Shown here in pieces: positions 42,372 through 50,955 of a stretch of DNA of 64,000 nt. Numbering within the stretch: the first letter of the stretch is position 1; each line of letters starts with the position of its first letter. The notes beneath the pieces were generated by a model, which made no database searches, was not told the DNA's origin, and worked only from the letters and a program-made list of their open reading frames with translations. The translations under genes and the position numbers were made by a program. Source of the DNA: Lachnospiraceae bacterium (GTDB taxonomy: Bacteria; Bacillota; Clostridia; Lachnospirales; Lachnospiraceae); NCBI GenBank assembly GCA_024699325.1, contig JAILPS010000037.1, positions 1 to 64,000 on the forward strand. The letters are read 5' to 3'.

Positions 42372-44053
42372 TGGACCCGATACTTTTTGGAATTGGAATT
42401 GCGGCAATAGTATTAATACTTATAGTGACAACTATAAACTCCAGAAGAGAGGCTAAGATCAGGCTTATGAACAGCCTGAAAAACTCCTATGGAGAGGTGC
42501 CACAGAGGGAGTATTCTTTTGAAGAGTTTTCAAACATTTCCCGCTATTTTGAGAAGGGTAAGGGGAGAAGATTCTACATTGACGATATCACGTGGAATGA
42601 CCTGGATATGGACAGAGTGTTTAAGCTTATCAACAACACCAGGTCCTCAGCCGGCGAGGAGTATCTCTACAGAATGCTCAGAGAGCCTGAGTTTGACGTT
42701 GAAAAACTGAAAGAGTTTGACTCTCTCGTGGAGTTCATGGATGCCAACGAGGAGGACAGGTTAGCGCTTCAGAAGATATTCTGTGGTATTGGAAGGTCTA
42801 AGAAACTGTCCCTTGCTGACTTTTTAGATAATTTCCTAAATCTTGAGAAGAGAAGTACGCTGTGGGAGTGGTTAAATCTTGTGCGTTTTTTCGCTGCAAT
42901 AGTTGTGTTTGCATTTGACCCTGCCATTGGCATTCTGGCGATTATCGCGGTTATTATTTACAATGTTTTAAAGTATTTTAATCTCAAGAGCGAGATAGGA
43001 AGCTATTTTATATGTACATCATATATCGCTAAGATTATATATGCGTCGGGCATAATAGGAAAGCGAAGCGACGAGGCTCTTAAGGTTTACGAGGAGAGAC
43101 TGTCAGAGCTCAGCGAGCCTCTTCACAGGATTGTAAGAAAAACCAACTCCATCGGCAACGGCTCAGGTGTGAGCGATGGACCGCTTGAGGCGATTATAGA
43201 GTACAAAAACATGGTATTTCACACAGATATCATAAGCTTCTATCAGGTGCTTGATATGGTTAAGGAGCATATTGATGATATCAGGGAGCTTATCGACTGC
43301 ATAGGAAGGCTCGAGAGCGCTGTGGCTGTTGCATCATTTAGAAGACTTCTGCCTGTATATTCTAAGCCTGAGTTTACTGTAAATGCAGGCAAAAAGTTAA
43401 ACTGCGTGAGTCTGTATCATCCTCTTATCGAGGAGCCTGTTGCAAACAGCATTGACACAGACAGTAATGTGCTTCTCACAGGCTCAAACGCCTCGGGAAA
43501 GTCAACATTTTTAAAGACGGTTGCGTTAAATACGCTTTTATCTCAGTCAGTTTTTACGAGCTGCAGTGTCAAGTGTGAGATGGGCTTTTACAGGTTATAT
43601 TCCTCTATGTCACTTAAGGATGATTTAGAGGGCGGCGACAGCTATTACATGGTGGAGATTAAGTCTCTTAAGAGAATCATGGATGCGCAGAAGGAAGACG
43701 GCGCGCCTGTCATGTGTTTCGTCGACGAGGTGTTAAGAGGAACCAACACGGTTGAGAGAATTGCGGCTTCTGGCAAGATACTTGAGTGTCTGGACGGAGA
43801 CGGAGCATTTGTTTTTGCGGCCACCCACGATATCGAGCTCACACATATGCTTGAAAACATTTATGCAAACTATCACTTCAGGGAGGAAGTGTTAGACGAC
43901 GACGTGAAGTTTAACTACATATTAAATGAGGGCCGCGCCACCACAAGAAACGCCATCAAGCTTTTGAAAATCATGGGCTACGACGAGAAGGTTATCGATG
44001 AGGCCAACAGATGCGCGGAAGTTTTTAACGAGAGCGGCGAATGGAGATTATAA
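42371..44053 (+). CDS. membrane-anchored MutS-domain ATPase
   Basis: The C-terminal third is a MutS-type ATPase: Walker A GSNASGKST (Lys377), a D-loop-like Walker B VMCFVDEVLRGTNTVERIAAS, and the His switch ATHDIELTH. The N-terminal mismatch-recognition and connector domains of true MutS are absent. Two hydrophobic stretches (about residues 5-22 and 175-205) look like membrane helices, which would put the ATPase at the membrane. Such short MutS-like proteins are known in Firmicutes without an established role. It is coupled at both ends by one-base stop/start overlaps to punA and rnhA. Confidence 0.82.
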   Translation: MDPILFGIGIAAIVLILIVTTINSRREAKIRLMNSLKNSYGEVPQREYSFEEFSNISRYFEKGKGRRFYIDDITWNDLDMDRVFKLINNTRSSAGEEYLYRMLREPEFDVEKLKEFDSLVEFMDANEEDRLALQKIFCGIGRSKKLSLADFLDNFLNLEKRSTLWEWLNLVRFFAAIVVFAFDPAIGILAIIAVIIYNVLKYFNLKSEIGSYFICTSYIAKIIYASGIIGKRSDEALKVYEERLSELSEPLHRIVRKTNSIGNGSGVSDGPLEAIIEYKNMVFHTDIISFYQVLDMVKEHIDDIRELIDCIGRLESAVAVASFRRLLPVYSKPEFTVNAGKKLNCVSLYHPLIEEPVANSIDTDSNVLLTGSNASGKSTFLKTVALNTLLSQSVFTSCSVKCEMGFYRLYSSMSLKDDLEGGDSYYMVEIKSLKRIMDAQKEDGAPVMCFVDEVLRGTNTVERIAASGKILECLDGDGAFVFAATHDIELTHMLENIYANYHFREEVLDDDVKFNYILNEGRATTRNAIKLLKIMGYDEKVIDEANRCAEVFNESGEWRL

Positions 44054-44523
44054 TGGACGTTACTATTTATTCGGATGGATCAAGCAGGGGAAACCCTGGA
44101 CCCGGAGGTTTTGGAACCGTAATACATTATGTGAGTCCTAAGACAGGCAAACTCTATGTCAAGGAATTGTCCGGGGGTTTTAAGGAGACAACCAACAATA
44201 GAATGGAGCTTTTGGGCGCTATAAGTGGTTTGGAAGCCCTAAACCAGCCCTGCAATGTGACGATGGTCAGCGATTCACAGTATGTTGTGAAGGCGTTTAC
44301 GGACAACTGGATTAAGGGCTGGGAGAAGAGGCAGTGGAAGAATGTCAAAAATATTGACCTATGGCTCAGGCTTCTAAAAGCCATGGAGCCCCATGTGGTC
44401 AGCTGGCAGTGGGTCAAGGGTCACGCAGGCCATCCTGAAAACGAGAGGTGCGATAAGCTGGCCACCCAGGCGGCCGATTCTGACAATCTTTCAGAGGATG
44501 AAGGCTTTAAAACTAATTCTTGA
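44053..44523 (+). CDS. rnhA: ribonuclease HI
   Basis: Removes RNA from RNA-DNA hybrids. Catalytic residues of the family are visible: Asp in YSDGSSRGNPGPGG, Glu in NNRMELLGAI, Asp in VSDSQYV, His in VKGHAGHPENERCD and the final Asp. 156 residues, a single domain close to E. coli RNase HI. ATG overlaps the preceding TAA (TAATG). Confidence 0.95.
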   Translation: MDVTIYSDGSSRGNPGPGGFGTVIHYVSPKTGKLYVKELSGGFKETTNNRMELLGAISGLEALNQPCNVTMVSDSQYVVKAFTDNWIKGWEKRQWKNVKNIDLWLRLLKAMEPHVVSWQWVKGHAGHPENERCDKLATQAADSDNLSEDEGFKTNS

Positions 44524-44596
44524 AAAAATACTGTCATTGTGTTATTATCAAATTCGTGTTTGGCGCAGATGCGCTATAGTCTGTAAGGAGGCAGTT

Positions 44597-44764
44597 ATGG
44601 CATTTTTGTCTGAGTTATTAATTGAATCTGTCAAGTTCATTTTTCTTGTTGTCGTTGCCGGTGTTGGAGTTTTTGCGGGCATAACACTTCGAAAAGTGAA
44701 GGATAAGAAGAAGGCAAATGAGGCCGATGTGGCAGCTGATACAGACAACATTTCAGAGGAATGA
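44597..44764 (+). CDS. small membrane protein of unknown function (55 aa)
   Basis: AAGGAGG lies 5 bases before ATG 44597. The product has one hydrophobic helix (FIFLVVVAGVGVFAGITL), then a basic patch (RKVKDKKK) and an acidic end. The pattern is that of a membrane-anchored small protein. No family is recognised. Confidence 0.65.
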   Translation: MAFLSELLIESVKFIFLVVVAGVGVFAGITLRKVKDKKKANEADVAADTDNISEE

Positions 44765-44837
44765 GGAATATTCCTTATAGAGTGAGGACTAGTTGGTCAA
44801 GTAATTACTGTTCTGATAAACTTTTTTAAAAAAGTAG

Positions 44838-44865
44838 TTGACGAACTAAAAAACTATGATATAAT
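44838..44865 (+). promoter_or_regulatory. promoter of rpsU
   Basis: TTGACG at 44838-44843, 16-base spacer and TATAAT at 44860-44865 with an extended -10 (TGA). Confidence 0.85.
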
Positions 44866-44933
44866 GGACGAGTGCGATTTTAAAATAGTTGTATTAGCAC
44901 AATTCCTCAACCGGAGGGAGGTCAGGAAAGAGC

Positions 44934-45110
44934 ATGTCAAGCGTAATCGTTAAAGAGAATGAGAACCTCGAGAGTGCACTGCGTAGATTTAAGAGAAACT
45001 GCGCTAAGGCTGGCATTCAGCAGGAGATCAGAAAAAGAGAGCATTACGAGAAGCCAAGCGTAAGACGTAAGAAGAAGTCTGAAGCTGCTAGAAAGCGTAA
45101 GTATAATTAA
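44934..45110 (+). CDS. rpsU: 30S ribosomal protein S21
   Basis: A 58-residue basic protein: [20 protein letters not shown] near the start and [20 protein letters not shown] at the end match S21 closely. GGGAGG at about 44916-44921 precedes ATG. It is a monocistronic unit with a strong promoter and terminator. Confidence 0.95.
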   Translation: MSSVIVKENENLESALRRFKRNCAKAGIQQEIRKREHYEKPSVRRKKKSEAARKRKYN

Positions 45111-45124
45111 TCAATGATTAATGT

Positions 45125-45155
45125 ATGCCCACACCATCTTGGTGTGGGCATTTTC
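45125..45155 (+). terminator. terminator of rpsU
   Basis: Stem ATGCCCACACC/GGTGTGGGCAT, loop ATCTT, then TTT. Confidence 0.9.
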
Positions 45156-45193
45156 GTTATGTGATTTTAATTATTAATTAACACATATTTCTA

Positions 45194-45222
45194 TTTACAA
45201 AGGTCAAAATCTGTGCTATCAT
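45194..45222 (+). promoter_or_regulatory. promoter of the half-size DegV gene
   Basis: TTTACA at 45194-45199, 17-base spacer, TATCAT at 45217-45222 with an extended -10 (TGC). Confidence 0.7.
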
Positions 45223-45224
45223 CA

Positions 45225-45245
45225 ATGTAGTATTAAAAACTACAT
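45225..45245. promoter_or_regulatory. possible operator overlapping the transcript start
   Basis: ATGTAGT-N7-ACTACAT (45225-45231 and 45239-45245) is a perfect 7-bp dyad just after the -10 box. Its placement over the predicted start suits a repressor site. Confidence 0.45.
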
Positions 45246-45301
45246 CAGAAGTTTGAATAAACCACGACTTGTGATTTTTAAAATAATCAGGAGGTACGGA
45301 T

Positions 45302-45784
45302 ATGACATATAAGATTTTTGTGGACGGATATTGTGAGTTACCTGAGGAGCTTAAGAATAATCCTCATGTGAGCGTTATAGCTTCAGGCCATGAGCCTAAG
45401 AATATTAAGATTAAGAAGAACAGTTTGTTTAACAGAATGTTCAGAGGAAGAAGGGAGATGTTGCCAAGCGCTTCCCCGGAGCAGTTTAGATTGGCTCTCA
45501 ACTCAACGGATGCTGACATGGTTTTCGTTCTCACAGTTTCTGATAAGTACAGCACATCCTACACACAGGCAAGAATTGGCAAGCTTATGTATTTGGACGA
45601 GCATCCAGGCGCTAAGATCAGGGTTATAAACACATTTACATATGGGGCAGGACAGGGCATGGTATGCAAGAGACTTGTCGGTTTATGTGAGTCAGGCAAG
45701 AAGTTTGGAGAGATTTCTGCGCGTCTTAACAGCTATCTCAACAATATTTTTAATACCTACTCCAGTCCATATGCGAGAGTATAA
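45302..45784 (+). CDS. half-size DegV-like protein
   Basis: DegV proteins bind fatty acids and work with fatty acid kinase; they have two subdomains in about 280 residues. This 160-residue protein has only the first: YKIFVDGYCELPEEL, then LPSASPEQFRLAL and VFVLTVSDKYSTSYTQAR in the place of the usual SPxxF and SSxLSGTYxSA motifs, and INTFTYGAGQGM for the next. The conserved serine/glycine of TYQSA is replaced by TSYTQA. Sequence ends cleanly with a stop and terminator, so it is likely a short version and not a broken gene. Its link to fatty acids is inferred. Confidence 0.6.
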   Translation: MTYKIFVDGYCELPEELKNNPHVSVIASGHEPKNIKIKKNSLFNRMFRGRREMLPSASPEQFRLALNSTDADMVFVLTVSDKYSTSYTQARIGKLMYLDEHPGAKIRVINTFTYGAGQGMVCKRLVGLCESGKKFGEISARLNSYLNNIFNTYSSPYARV

Positions 45785-45805
45785 TTGTTATTTAAATGTT
45801 TAATG

Positions 45806-45836
45806 AACGGGTGGATTTTAATCCGCCCGTTTTTTA
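45806..45836 (+). terminator. terminator of the DegV-like gene
   Basis: Stem AACGGGTGGAT/ATCCGCCCGTT, loop TTTA, then TTTT. Confidence 0.92.
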
Positions 45837-45888
45837 ATTTTTGTGAAAATTGTTATGAATTTTGCCATTTTAGAGTGAAAAAATTTGC

Positions 45889-45916
45889 TTGACGAATCTT
45901 CTTATATGTGTATCAT
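45889..45916 (+). promoter_or_regulatory. promoter of the nucleotidyltransferase gene
   Basis: TTGACG at 45889-45894, 16-base spacer, TATCAT at 45911-45916. Confidence 0.6.
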
Positions 45917-45954
45917 ATATAGGGGATGTTTTTGAATATTAGTTGGAGGTAACT

Positions 45955-46878
45955 ATGAGAGAGACAGCACTTGTCATTATGGCGGCCGGAATTGGTAGCA
46001 GATTTGGCCAGGGTATTAAGCAGCTGGCGGCTGTGGGTCCTAATGGAGAGATTATCATGGATTATTCAATCCACGATGCAATGGAGGCCGGATTTAACAA
46101 GGTTGTGTTTATTATCCGCAAGGATATTGAGGCTGTATTTAAGGAAGTTATTGGCAACAGAATTGAGAAGATAATTCCTGTGTCATATGTTTTCCAGGCT
46201 ATGGATGATATTCCTGCAGGATTTAGTGTTCCTGAGGGAAGAGTTAAACCGTGGGGAACAGGTCAGGCGGTTCTCACAGCTAAGAAGGCTGTTGACTGTC
46301 CATTCCTTGTAATCAACGCAGATGATTACTATGGCAAGGAAGCATTTAAGAAGATCCACGAATTCCTGGTGGCAGACAGAGCTGACAACGGCAAGAAGCA
46401 GTACTGTATGGCCGGCTTTATTCTGGGCAATACATTAAGCGAGAACGGCGCAGTTACAAGAGGCGTGTGCACAGTTGATGACAGCAATCATCTGGTTGAT
46501 GTCGTTGAGACTCCGGGACTTATCCGCAAGGATAACTTAACAGTCTTAGCAGACAGAAACGGTTCCATCATAGATCTTGCGGCAGACAGATATGTTTCCA
46601 TGAATATGTGGGGCTTCACACCTGACATATTCGACGAGCTTGAGAGCAGGTTTTCAACCTTCCTTCAGGGCATCGATGAGACCAACTCCAAGAAGGCTGA
46701 GTTCCTTCTTCCAAGCATTGTGGACGAGTTACTTAAGCTTGACCAGGCAGAGGTCACAGTTCTTGAGACCAGGGACAAGTGGTTTGGAGTGACCTATGCA
46801 GACGACAAGAAGCTGGTGGTTGAAGCATTTAAAAAACTTTACGAACAAGGTGTTTACAATTCGAAACTTTTCGGTTAA
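45955..46878 (+). CDS. sugar-phosphate nucleotidyltransferase-like protein
   Basis: The N terminus LVIMAAGIGSRFGQGIKQL is the nucleotide-binding signature of the NTP_transferase family, followed by PWGTGQAVLTAKKAV and VINADDYYGKEAF with the metal-binding Asp pair. The last 100 residues differ from RmlA or GalU. The substrate is not predictable; NDP-sugar synthesis or a phosphocholine- or phosphosugar-cytidylyltransferase role are possible. TTGGAGG precedes ATG 45955. The tRNA-Leu promoter lies within its 3' end. Confidence 0.82.
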   Translation: MRETALVIMAAGIGSRFGQGIKQLAAVGPNGEIIMDYSIHDAMEAGFNKVVFIIRKDIEAVFKEVIGNRIEKIIPVSYVFQAMDDIPAGFSVPEGRVKPWGTGQAVLTAKKAVDCPFLVINADDYYGKEAFKKIHEFLVADRADNGKKQYCMAGFILGNTLSENGAVTRGVCTVDDSNHLVDVVETPGLIRKDNLTVLADRNGSIIDLAADRYVSMNMWGFTPDIFDELESRFSTFLQGIDETNSKKAEFLLPSIVDELLKLDQAEVTVLETRDKWFGVTYADDKKLVVEAFKKLYEQGVYNSKLFG

Positions 46879-46881
46879 AAT
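46853..46881 (+). promoter_or_regulatory. promoter of tRNA-Leu inside the preceding gene
   Basis: TTTACA at 46853-46858, 17-base spacer, TAAAAT at 46876-46881. A GTGCTGC-GAA-GCAGCAC hairpin (46892-46908) stands between the predicted start and the tRNA, so the tRNA precursor begins with a stem-loop. Confidence 0.6.
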
Positions 46882-46912
46882 AGGCAGGTACGTGCTGCGA
46901 AGCAGCACATAA

Positions 46913-46995
46913 GCGGATGTGGCGGAATGGTAGACGCAGCAGACTCAAAATCTGCCGGGGGCGACTCCGTGAGGGTTCGAGTCCCTCTATCCGCA
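46913..46995 (+). tRNA. tRNA-Leu (anticodon CAA)
   Basis: Acceptor GCGGATG/TATCCGC, anticodon stem GCAGA/TCTGC with CAA at 46946-46948, a long variable arm as in class II tRNAs and T arm GAGGGTTCGAGTCCCTC. CCA is not encoded. It reads TTG. Confidence 0.94.
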
Positions 46996-47001
46996 TATTT
47001 T

Positions 47002-47040
47002 TTAAGGGCATGCATTAGTTTATGCAGGCCCTTATTTTTT
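47002..47040 (+). terminator. terminator of tRNA-Leu
   Basis: An imperfect stem AAGGGCATGCAT with TATGCAGGCCCTT followed by ATTTTTT. Confidence 0.75.
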
Positions 47041-47168
47041 GCCATTTTTCTGCAAACGATTGTCAGAACTTATTTTCGATTGAACCACTACATCTACGCA
47101 TCATTTTGAAAAAAATATCAATATTTTGTGTTTTTTCTTCAAAAAACTATGGAAAGAATCTAAATATC

Positions 47169-47177
47169 TGTTATAAT
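47169..47177 (+). promoter_or_regulatory. extended -10 promoter of the repeat protein
   Basis: TGT followed by TATAAT (47172-47177); the -35 region is not recognisable. About 60 bases separate it from the start codon. The rest of 46996-47239 shows only the tRNA terminator and AT-rich DNA. Confidence 0.5.
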
Positions 47178-47239
47178 GTACAAGGATGCCAAATATGGTG
47201 CGTGATTTTAGTGTATTTTGGTTTTTTAAGGGTGGGAAA

Positions 47240-48178
47240 ATGAAGAATCTGACTGGACGTGTTGCAATATTTATTGCTATAATACTGCTTGTTGCCATGA
47301 CAAGCGGTTTTGTTGTGTACGCCACAGGTTTGGAGGGTTCTGACGCTGAGACAAGCGCCTGTGAGACCACCGAAGAGCAGATAGAGACCGCACCTGAAGA
47401 GACCACTCCTGAGGAGACAACCATAGAGGAGACAACCCCTGAGGAGACCACGGCTGAGGAGACTACCGTAGAAGAGACCACTCCTGAGGAGACAACTGCA
47501 GAGGTAACTACCCCTGAGGAGACCACAGCACAGGAGGCTACCGAAGAGGAAACTCAGGAGGAGACTACTGTAGAACAGACTGAGCCGGAGACTGAACCTG
47601 TGACGGAGCCTGTAACCGAGCCCGTCACTGAACCTGTGACAGAGCCTGTGACTGAGCCGGTCACTGAACCTGTGACTGAGCCGGTCACTGTAGCACCGAA
47701 CGAGCCCGTGACAGATGCGCCAACAGAGCCCGCCACAGATCCACAGATTGTGGTTCCTGTTGAGGTTGTGACTGAGCCACCTGTTATAGATAATCCTGTG
47801 GATACGGATTCTGATGCGGAAACCACGGATGGTGGGATGGAAACCACCACACAGGTAGCTGACACAGAAGGCACAGATACACATTATGTGCAGGATGAGG
47901 AGACGGAAAACTATGTAGTTACCAGTATTGATGCTCCTGTTGAGACTCTTCCCGAGGAGACAGAATCTGCAGACTGGAACGCATATCTCAACTATAAGTC
48001 TAACGGCGGAGGTGGAACTAAGATAAACAAGCCTGAAGGTCTTGGTCTTGTGGCCAAGATATTTACGGTTATGTTTATGATAATGATGATTTTAGGAGTT
48101 ATCGCCTATGGCTATGTGTCCATGATGAGAAGACACGAGGCGAAGCTTCGACAGAGAAAGGCAAGATCATATCGTTGA
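47240..48178 (+). CDS. exported Thr/Glu/Pro repeat protein with C-terminal membrane anchor
   Basis: 312 residues. A signal or anchor helix (about 6-28) is followed by a low-complexity middle: PEETT-type repeats (about residues 50-115) and at least eight EPVT repeats (about 120-152), encoded by a 12-base DNA repeat at about 47590-47695. A second transmembrane helix (about 276-296) is followed by a basic end. The protein would span the wall as an extended rod; Thr-rich repeats suggest possible glycosylation. No enzyme domain is present. GGGTGGG precedes ATG 47240. Confidence 0.7.
   Translation: MKNLTGRVAIFIAIILLVAMTSGFVVYATGLEGSDAETSACETTEEQIETAPEETTPEETTIEETTPEETTAEETTVEETTPEETTAEVTTPEETTAQEATEEETQEETTVEQTEPETEPVTEPVTEPVTEPVTEPVTEPVTEPVTEPVTVAPNEPVTDAPTEPATDPQIVVPVEVVTEPPVIDNPVDTDSDAETTDGGMETTTQVADTEGTDTHYVQDEETENYVVTSIDAPVETLPEETESADWNAYLNYKSNGGGGTKINKPEGLGLVAKIFTVMFMIMMILGVIAYGYVSMMRRHEAKLRQRKARSYR
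47401..47695 (+). repeat. coding tandem repeats, PEETT-type then EPVT
   Basis: Imperfect 15- to 18-base units for PEETT are followed by 12-base units for EPVT (about 47590-47690). Repeat number is likely to vary between strains through slippage or recombination. Confidence 0.75.
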
Positions 48179-48195
48179 TCTAAGATTTTGGTAAC

Positions 48196-50208
48196 ATGAG
48201 TAAACATTTATATATTGCTGAGAAGCCCAGCGTTGCCAGAGAGTTCGCAAAGTCTCTGGGAATAAGCGGCTCCAATAAGGACGGCTATATAGAGTCGGAT
48301 GACAGCATCGTGACATGGTGTGTCGGTCATCTGGTCACTATGAGCTACCCTGAAAAATACGATATTTCGCTTAAAAGGTGGAGTTTGGAGACTCTGCCTT
48401 TTATTCCTGCCCAGTTTAAATACGAGGTTATTGAAAATGTCAAGAAGCAGTTTGATATTGTGGCGGGACTGTTAAAGCGCGATGACGTGGACACCATCTA
48501 TGTGTGCACGGACTCCGGGCGAGAGGGAGAATATATCTACAGGCTGGTGGAGCAGGAGGCTCACGTGACCGGCAAAAACAGGAAGCGTGTATGGATAGAT
48601 TCCCAGACTGAGGAGGAGATTAAGAGAGGTATAAGAGAGGCGAAGGATCTGTCAGAGTATGATAATTTAAGCGCCGCGGCATACCTCAGGGCGAAGGAAG
48701 ATTACCTGATGGGAATTAATTTTTCCAGACTCCTAACCCTTAAATTTGGGCCGGTCATATCTTCATACATGCACAGGGACAGAACTGTTTTGTCCATCGG
48801 CCGCGTCATGACCTGTGTTCTTGGCATGGTCGTAAGGCGTGAGAGGGAGATAAGGGACTTCGTCAAAACCACATTTTACAAGGTAAATGCCAATGTTTCC
48901 CTGACAGAGGGAGGTTTTAGCGGAGAGTGGAAGGTGGACGAGAAGAGCTCGTTCTACGCTTTCCCGGGTCTCTATAAGGACAACGGTTTCCTTAAGGAGG
49001 AGGACGCGAAGGAGCTTATAAACCGCTTAAGCGCCCACGAGCCGCTCACAGGCACGGTGACAAGCATTGAGCGCAAAACCGAGAAGAAGAACGCGCCGCT
49101 ACTATATAATCTGGCGGAGATACAAAACGACTGTTCAAGAAGGTTTAAGATCAGCCCTGACCAGACGCTTCAGATTATTCAGGAGCTCTACGAGAAGAAG
49201 CTGGTCACATATCCCCGAACCGACGCCAGAGTTTTATCTACGGCTGTCGCGAAGGAGATTGACAAAAACATAAGGGGTATCGCGCAGTTTACGCCGATGG
49301 CTGAGTATGCCAACGAGGTGCTCTCAAGCGGTAGCTACCACGGCATAGAGAAGACGAAATACACCAACGACAAGCTGATAACGGACCACTACGCAATCAT
49401 CCCCACAGGTCAGGGACTTGGCAACTATAATTCCCTGTCCGGCACCGCCAAGGGCGTTTACGAGATGATCTGCAGGCGTTTCTTAAGCATTTTCTATCCC
49501 GCTGCAGAGTACAAGAAGTATTCTGTGTGTGTGGAAATGCCTTCCACAGAGGGGAAGGTTGAGCATTTCTATGCAAACTTCAAGGCTCTCTCGAAGGAGG
49601 GGTATCTGAAGGTGGCGGGAATTCCACAGGGACAGAGCAAGAAGGATAAGGAGGAGGAGGTTCAGGATATCAAGAACTCCCCACAGATGCTTAAACAGCT
49701 CGAGGAGCTTAAGAAGGGCGCGGTTTTGAATATCTCAGGGTTTGATATCAAGGAGGGGTCCACCTCGCCGCCAAACCGTTACAACTCCGGCTCTATAATT
49801 CTTGCCATGGAAAATGCTGGCCAGTTTATAGAGGATGAGGAGCTACGAGCGCTGATTAAGGGAAGCGGAATAGGAACCAGCGCCACAAGAGCTGAGATTC
49901 TTAAGAAGCTTGTCAATATTAAGTATTTAAACCTTAATACCAAGACGCAGATTATAACGCCGACATATTTAGGCGAGTTGGTCTACGAGGTGGTTTTGGC
50001 CTCCATGCCCAAGATGCTTGACGCCGAGATGACGGCCAGCTGGGAGAAGGGCTTGGGGTATGTCGCCGACGGCAAGATCACCTCGGATGAATACATGCAA
50101 AAGCTCAGCAAATTCATAGCTGTTCGCTGCACAGGCGTCAAGGGAATAACAAATCCGCACGGCATAACCTCCAGATTCGCAGGGGTTAGCCAGTATTACA
50201 GAAAGTAG
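48196..50208 (+). CDS. topB: DNA topoisomerase III
   Basis: Type IA topoisomerase. The N-terminal Toprim domain (LYIAEKPSVAREFAKSLG and DSGREGEYIYR) and the active-site tyrosine 339 in TYPRTDARVL are clear. GSGIGTSATRAEILKKL is the conserved late motif. At 670 residues it has no C-terminal zinc fingers, which suits TopB. It starts 17 bases after the repeat protein, in the same direction. Confidence 0.95.
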   Translation: MSKHLYIAEKPSVAREFAKSLGISGSNKDGYIESDDSIVTWCVGHLVTMSYPEKYDISLKRWSLETLPFIPAQFKYEVIENVKKQFDIVAGLLKRDDVDTIYVCTDSGREGEYIYRLVEQEAHVTGKNRKRVWIDSQTEEEIKRGIREAKDLSEYDNLSAAAYLRAKEDYLMGINFSRLLTLKFGPVISSYMHRDRTVLSIGRVMTCVLGMVVRREREIRDFVKTTFYKVNANVSLTEGGFSGEWKVDEKSSFYAFPGLYKDNGFLKEEDAKELINRLSAHEPLTGTVTSIERKTEKKNAPLLYNLAEIQNDCSRRFKISPDQTLQIIQELYEKKLVTYPRTDARVLSTAVAKEIDKNIRGIAQFTPMAEYANEVLSSGSYHGIEKTKYTNDKLITDHYAIIPTGQGLGNYNSLSGTAKGVYEMICRRFLSIFYPAAEYKKYSVCVEMPSTEGKVEHFYANFKALSKEGYLKVAGIPQGQSKKDKEEEVQDIKNSPQMLKQLEELKKGAVLNISGFDIKEGSTSPPNRYNSGSIILAMENAGQFIEDEELRALIKGSGIGTSATRAEILKKLVNIKYLNLNTKTQIITPTYLGELVYEVVLASMPKMLDAEMTASWEKGLGYVADGKITSDEYMQKLSKFIAVRCTGVKGITNPHGITSRFAGVSQYYRK

Positions 50209-50214
50209 GGAAAT

Positions 50215-50877
50215 ATGGCTGTTAAAAACATAGAATTATTCGATTTATCTAAGACAATGCTGGCAGAGCTCATCCGCTCTTTCGAGTATCCGTGGGAGGT
50301 GCTCTCAGGCATAAGCGATGCAATTATCGCTAAGGGGCAGACTCTCTCAGAGGAATACACGCTTATAGGCGAAAACATCTGGGCTCACAAGAGCGCTAAG
50401 ATCGCGCCGACGGCAAGCATTACAGGTCCCTGCATCATAGATGAGGGTGCAGAGGTCAGACACTGCGCGTTTGTAAGGGGAAGCGCCATGATAGGCAAAA
50501 ACTGTGTTGTCGGCAATTCCACAGAGCTTAAGAATGTCATACTGTTTGACAATGTTCAGGTGCCTCATTACAACTATGTGGGCGACAGCATACTGGGCTT
50601 TAAGTCCCATATGGGGGCTGGCTCCATAACCTCGAATGTGAAATCCGACAAGACTCTCGTCGTGATTAAGGACGGCGATGTGAGATACGAGACAGGCAGG
50701 AAGAAGATTGGCGCTATTCTGGGCGATTTTGTTGAGGTTGGCTGCGGCAGCGTTTTAAACCCCGGAACTATCATCGGACCTGGCACAAACATATATCCGC
50801 TGTCGTCTGTAAGGGGAGTAATTCCCGCAAACAGCATTTATAAACATGTGGGTGAAGTTGTTGTCAAGAATAAATAA
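50215..50877 (+). CDS. left-handed beta-helix sugar-1-phosphate acyltransferase-like protein
   Basis: 220 residues. The first 50 resemble the linker before a beta-helix; hexapeptide repeats (about 60-200; ASITGPCIIDEGAEV, AMIGKNCVVGNST, GCGSVLNPGTIIGPGTNIYP) follow. SILGFKSHMGAGSITSN resembles the acetyl-CoA site region of GlmU (HIGAGTITCN). No pyrophosphorylase domain is attached. It may acetylate a sugar phosphate; substrate unproven. Confidence 0.75.
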   Translation: MAVKNIELFDLSKTMLAELIRSFEYPWEVLSGISDAIIAKGQTLSEEYTLIGENIWAHKSAKIAPTASITGPCIIDEGAEVRHCAFVRGSAMIGKNCVVGNSTELKNVILFDNVQVPHYNYVGDSILGFKSHMGAGSITSNVKSDKTLVVIKDGDVRYETGRKKIGAILGDFVEVGCGSVLNPGTIIGPGTNIYPLSSVRGVIPANSIYKHVGEVVVKNK

Positions 50878-50885
50878 TTTTTCTC

Positions 50886-50914
50886 TTGCAAACATGAACT
50901 ATATATGTTATATT
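50886..50914 (+). promoter_or_regulatory. promoter of secG
   Basis: TTGCAA at 50886-50891, 17-base spacer, TATATT at 50909-50914 with an extended -10 (TGT). Confidence 0.7.
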
Positions 50915-50955
50915 ACGTTGGTATGTTTGAATTGCACTGATAGGAGGTGTGAAGA

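Noticed and set aside
47101-47884. Three long minus-strand open frames, rich in Val/Ser or Leu/Ser, opposite the repeat protein
   Set aside because: They result from the low-complexity PEETT/EPVT codons on the plus strand, lack ribosome binding sites and overlap a supported gene.
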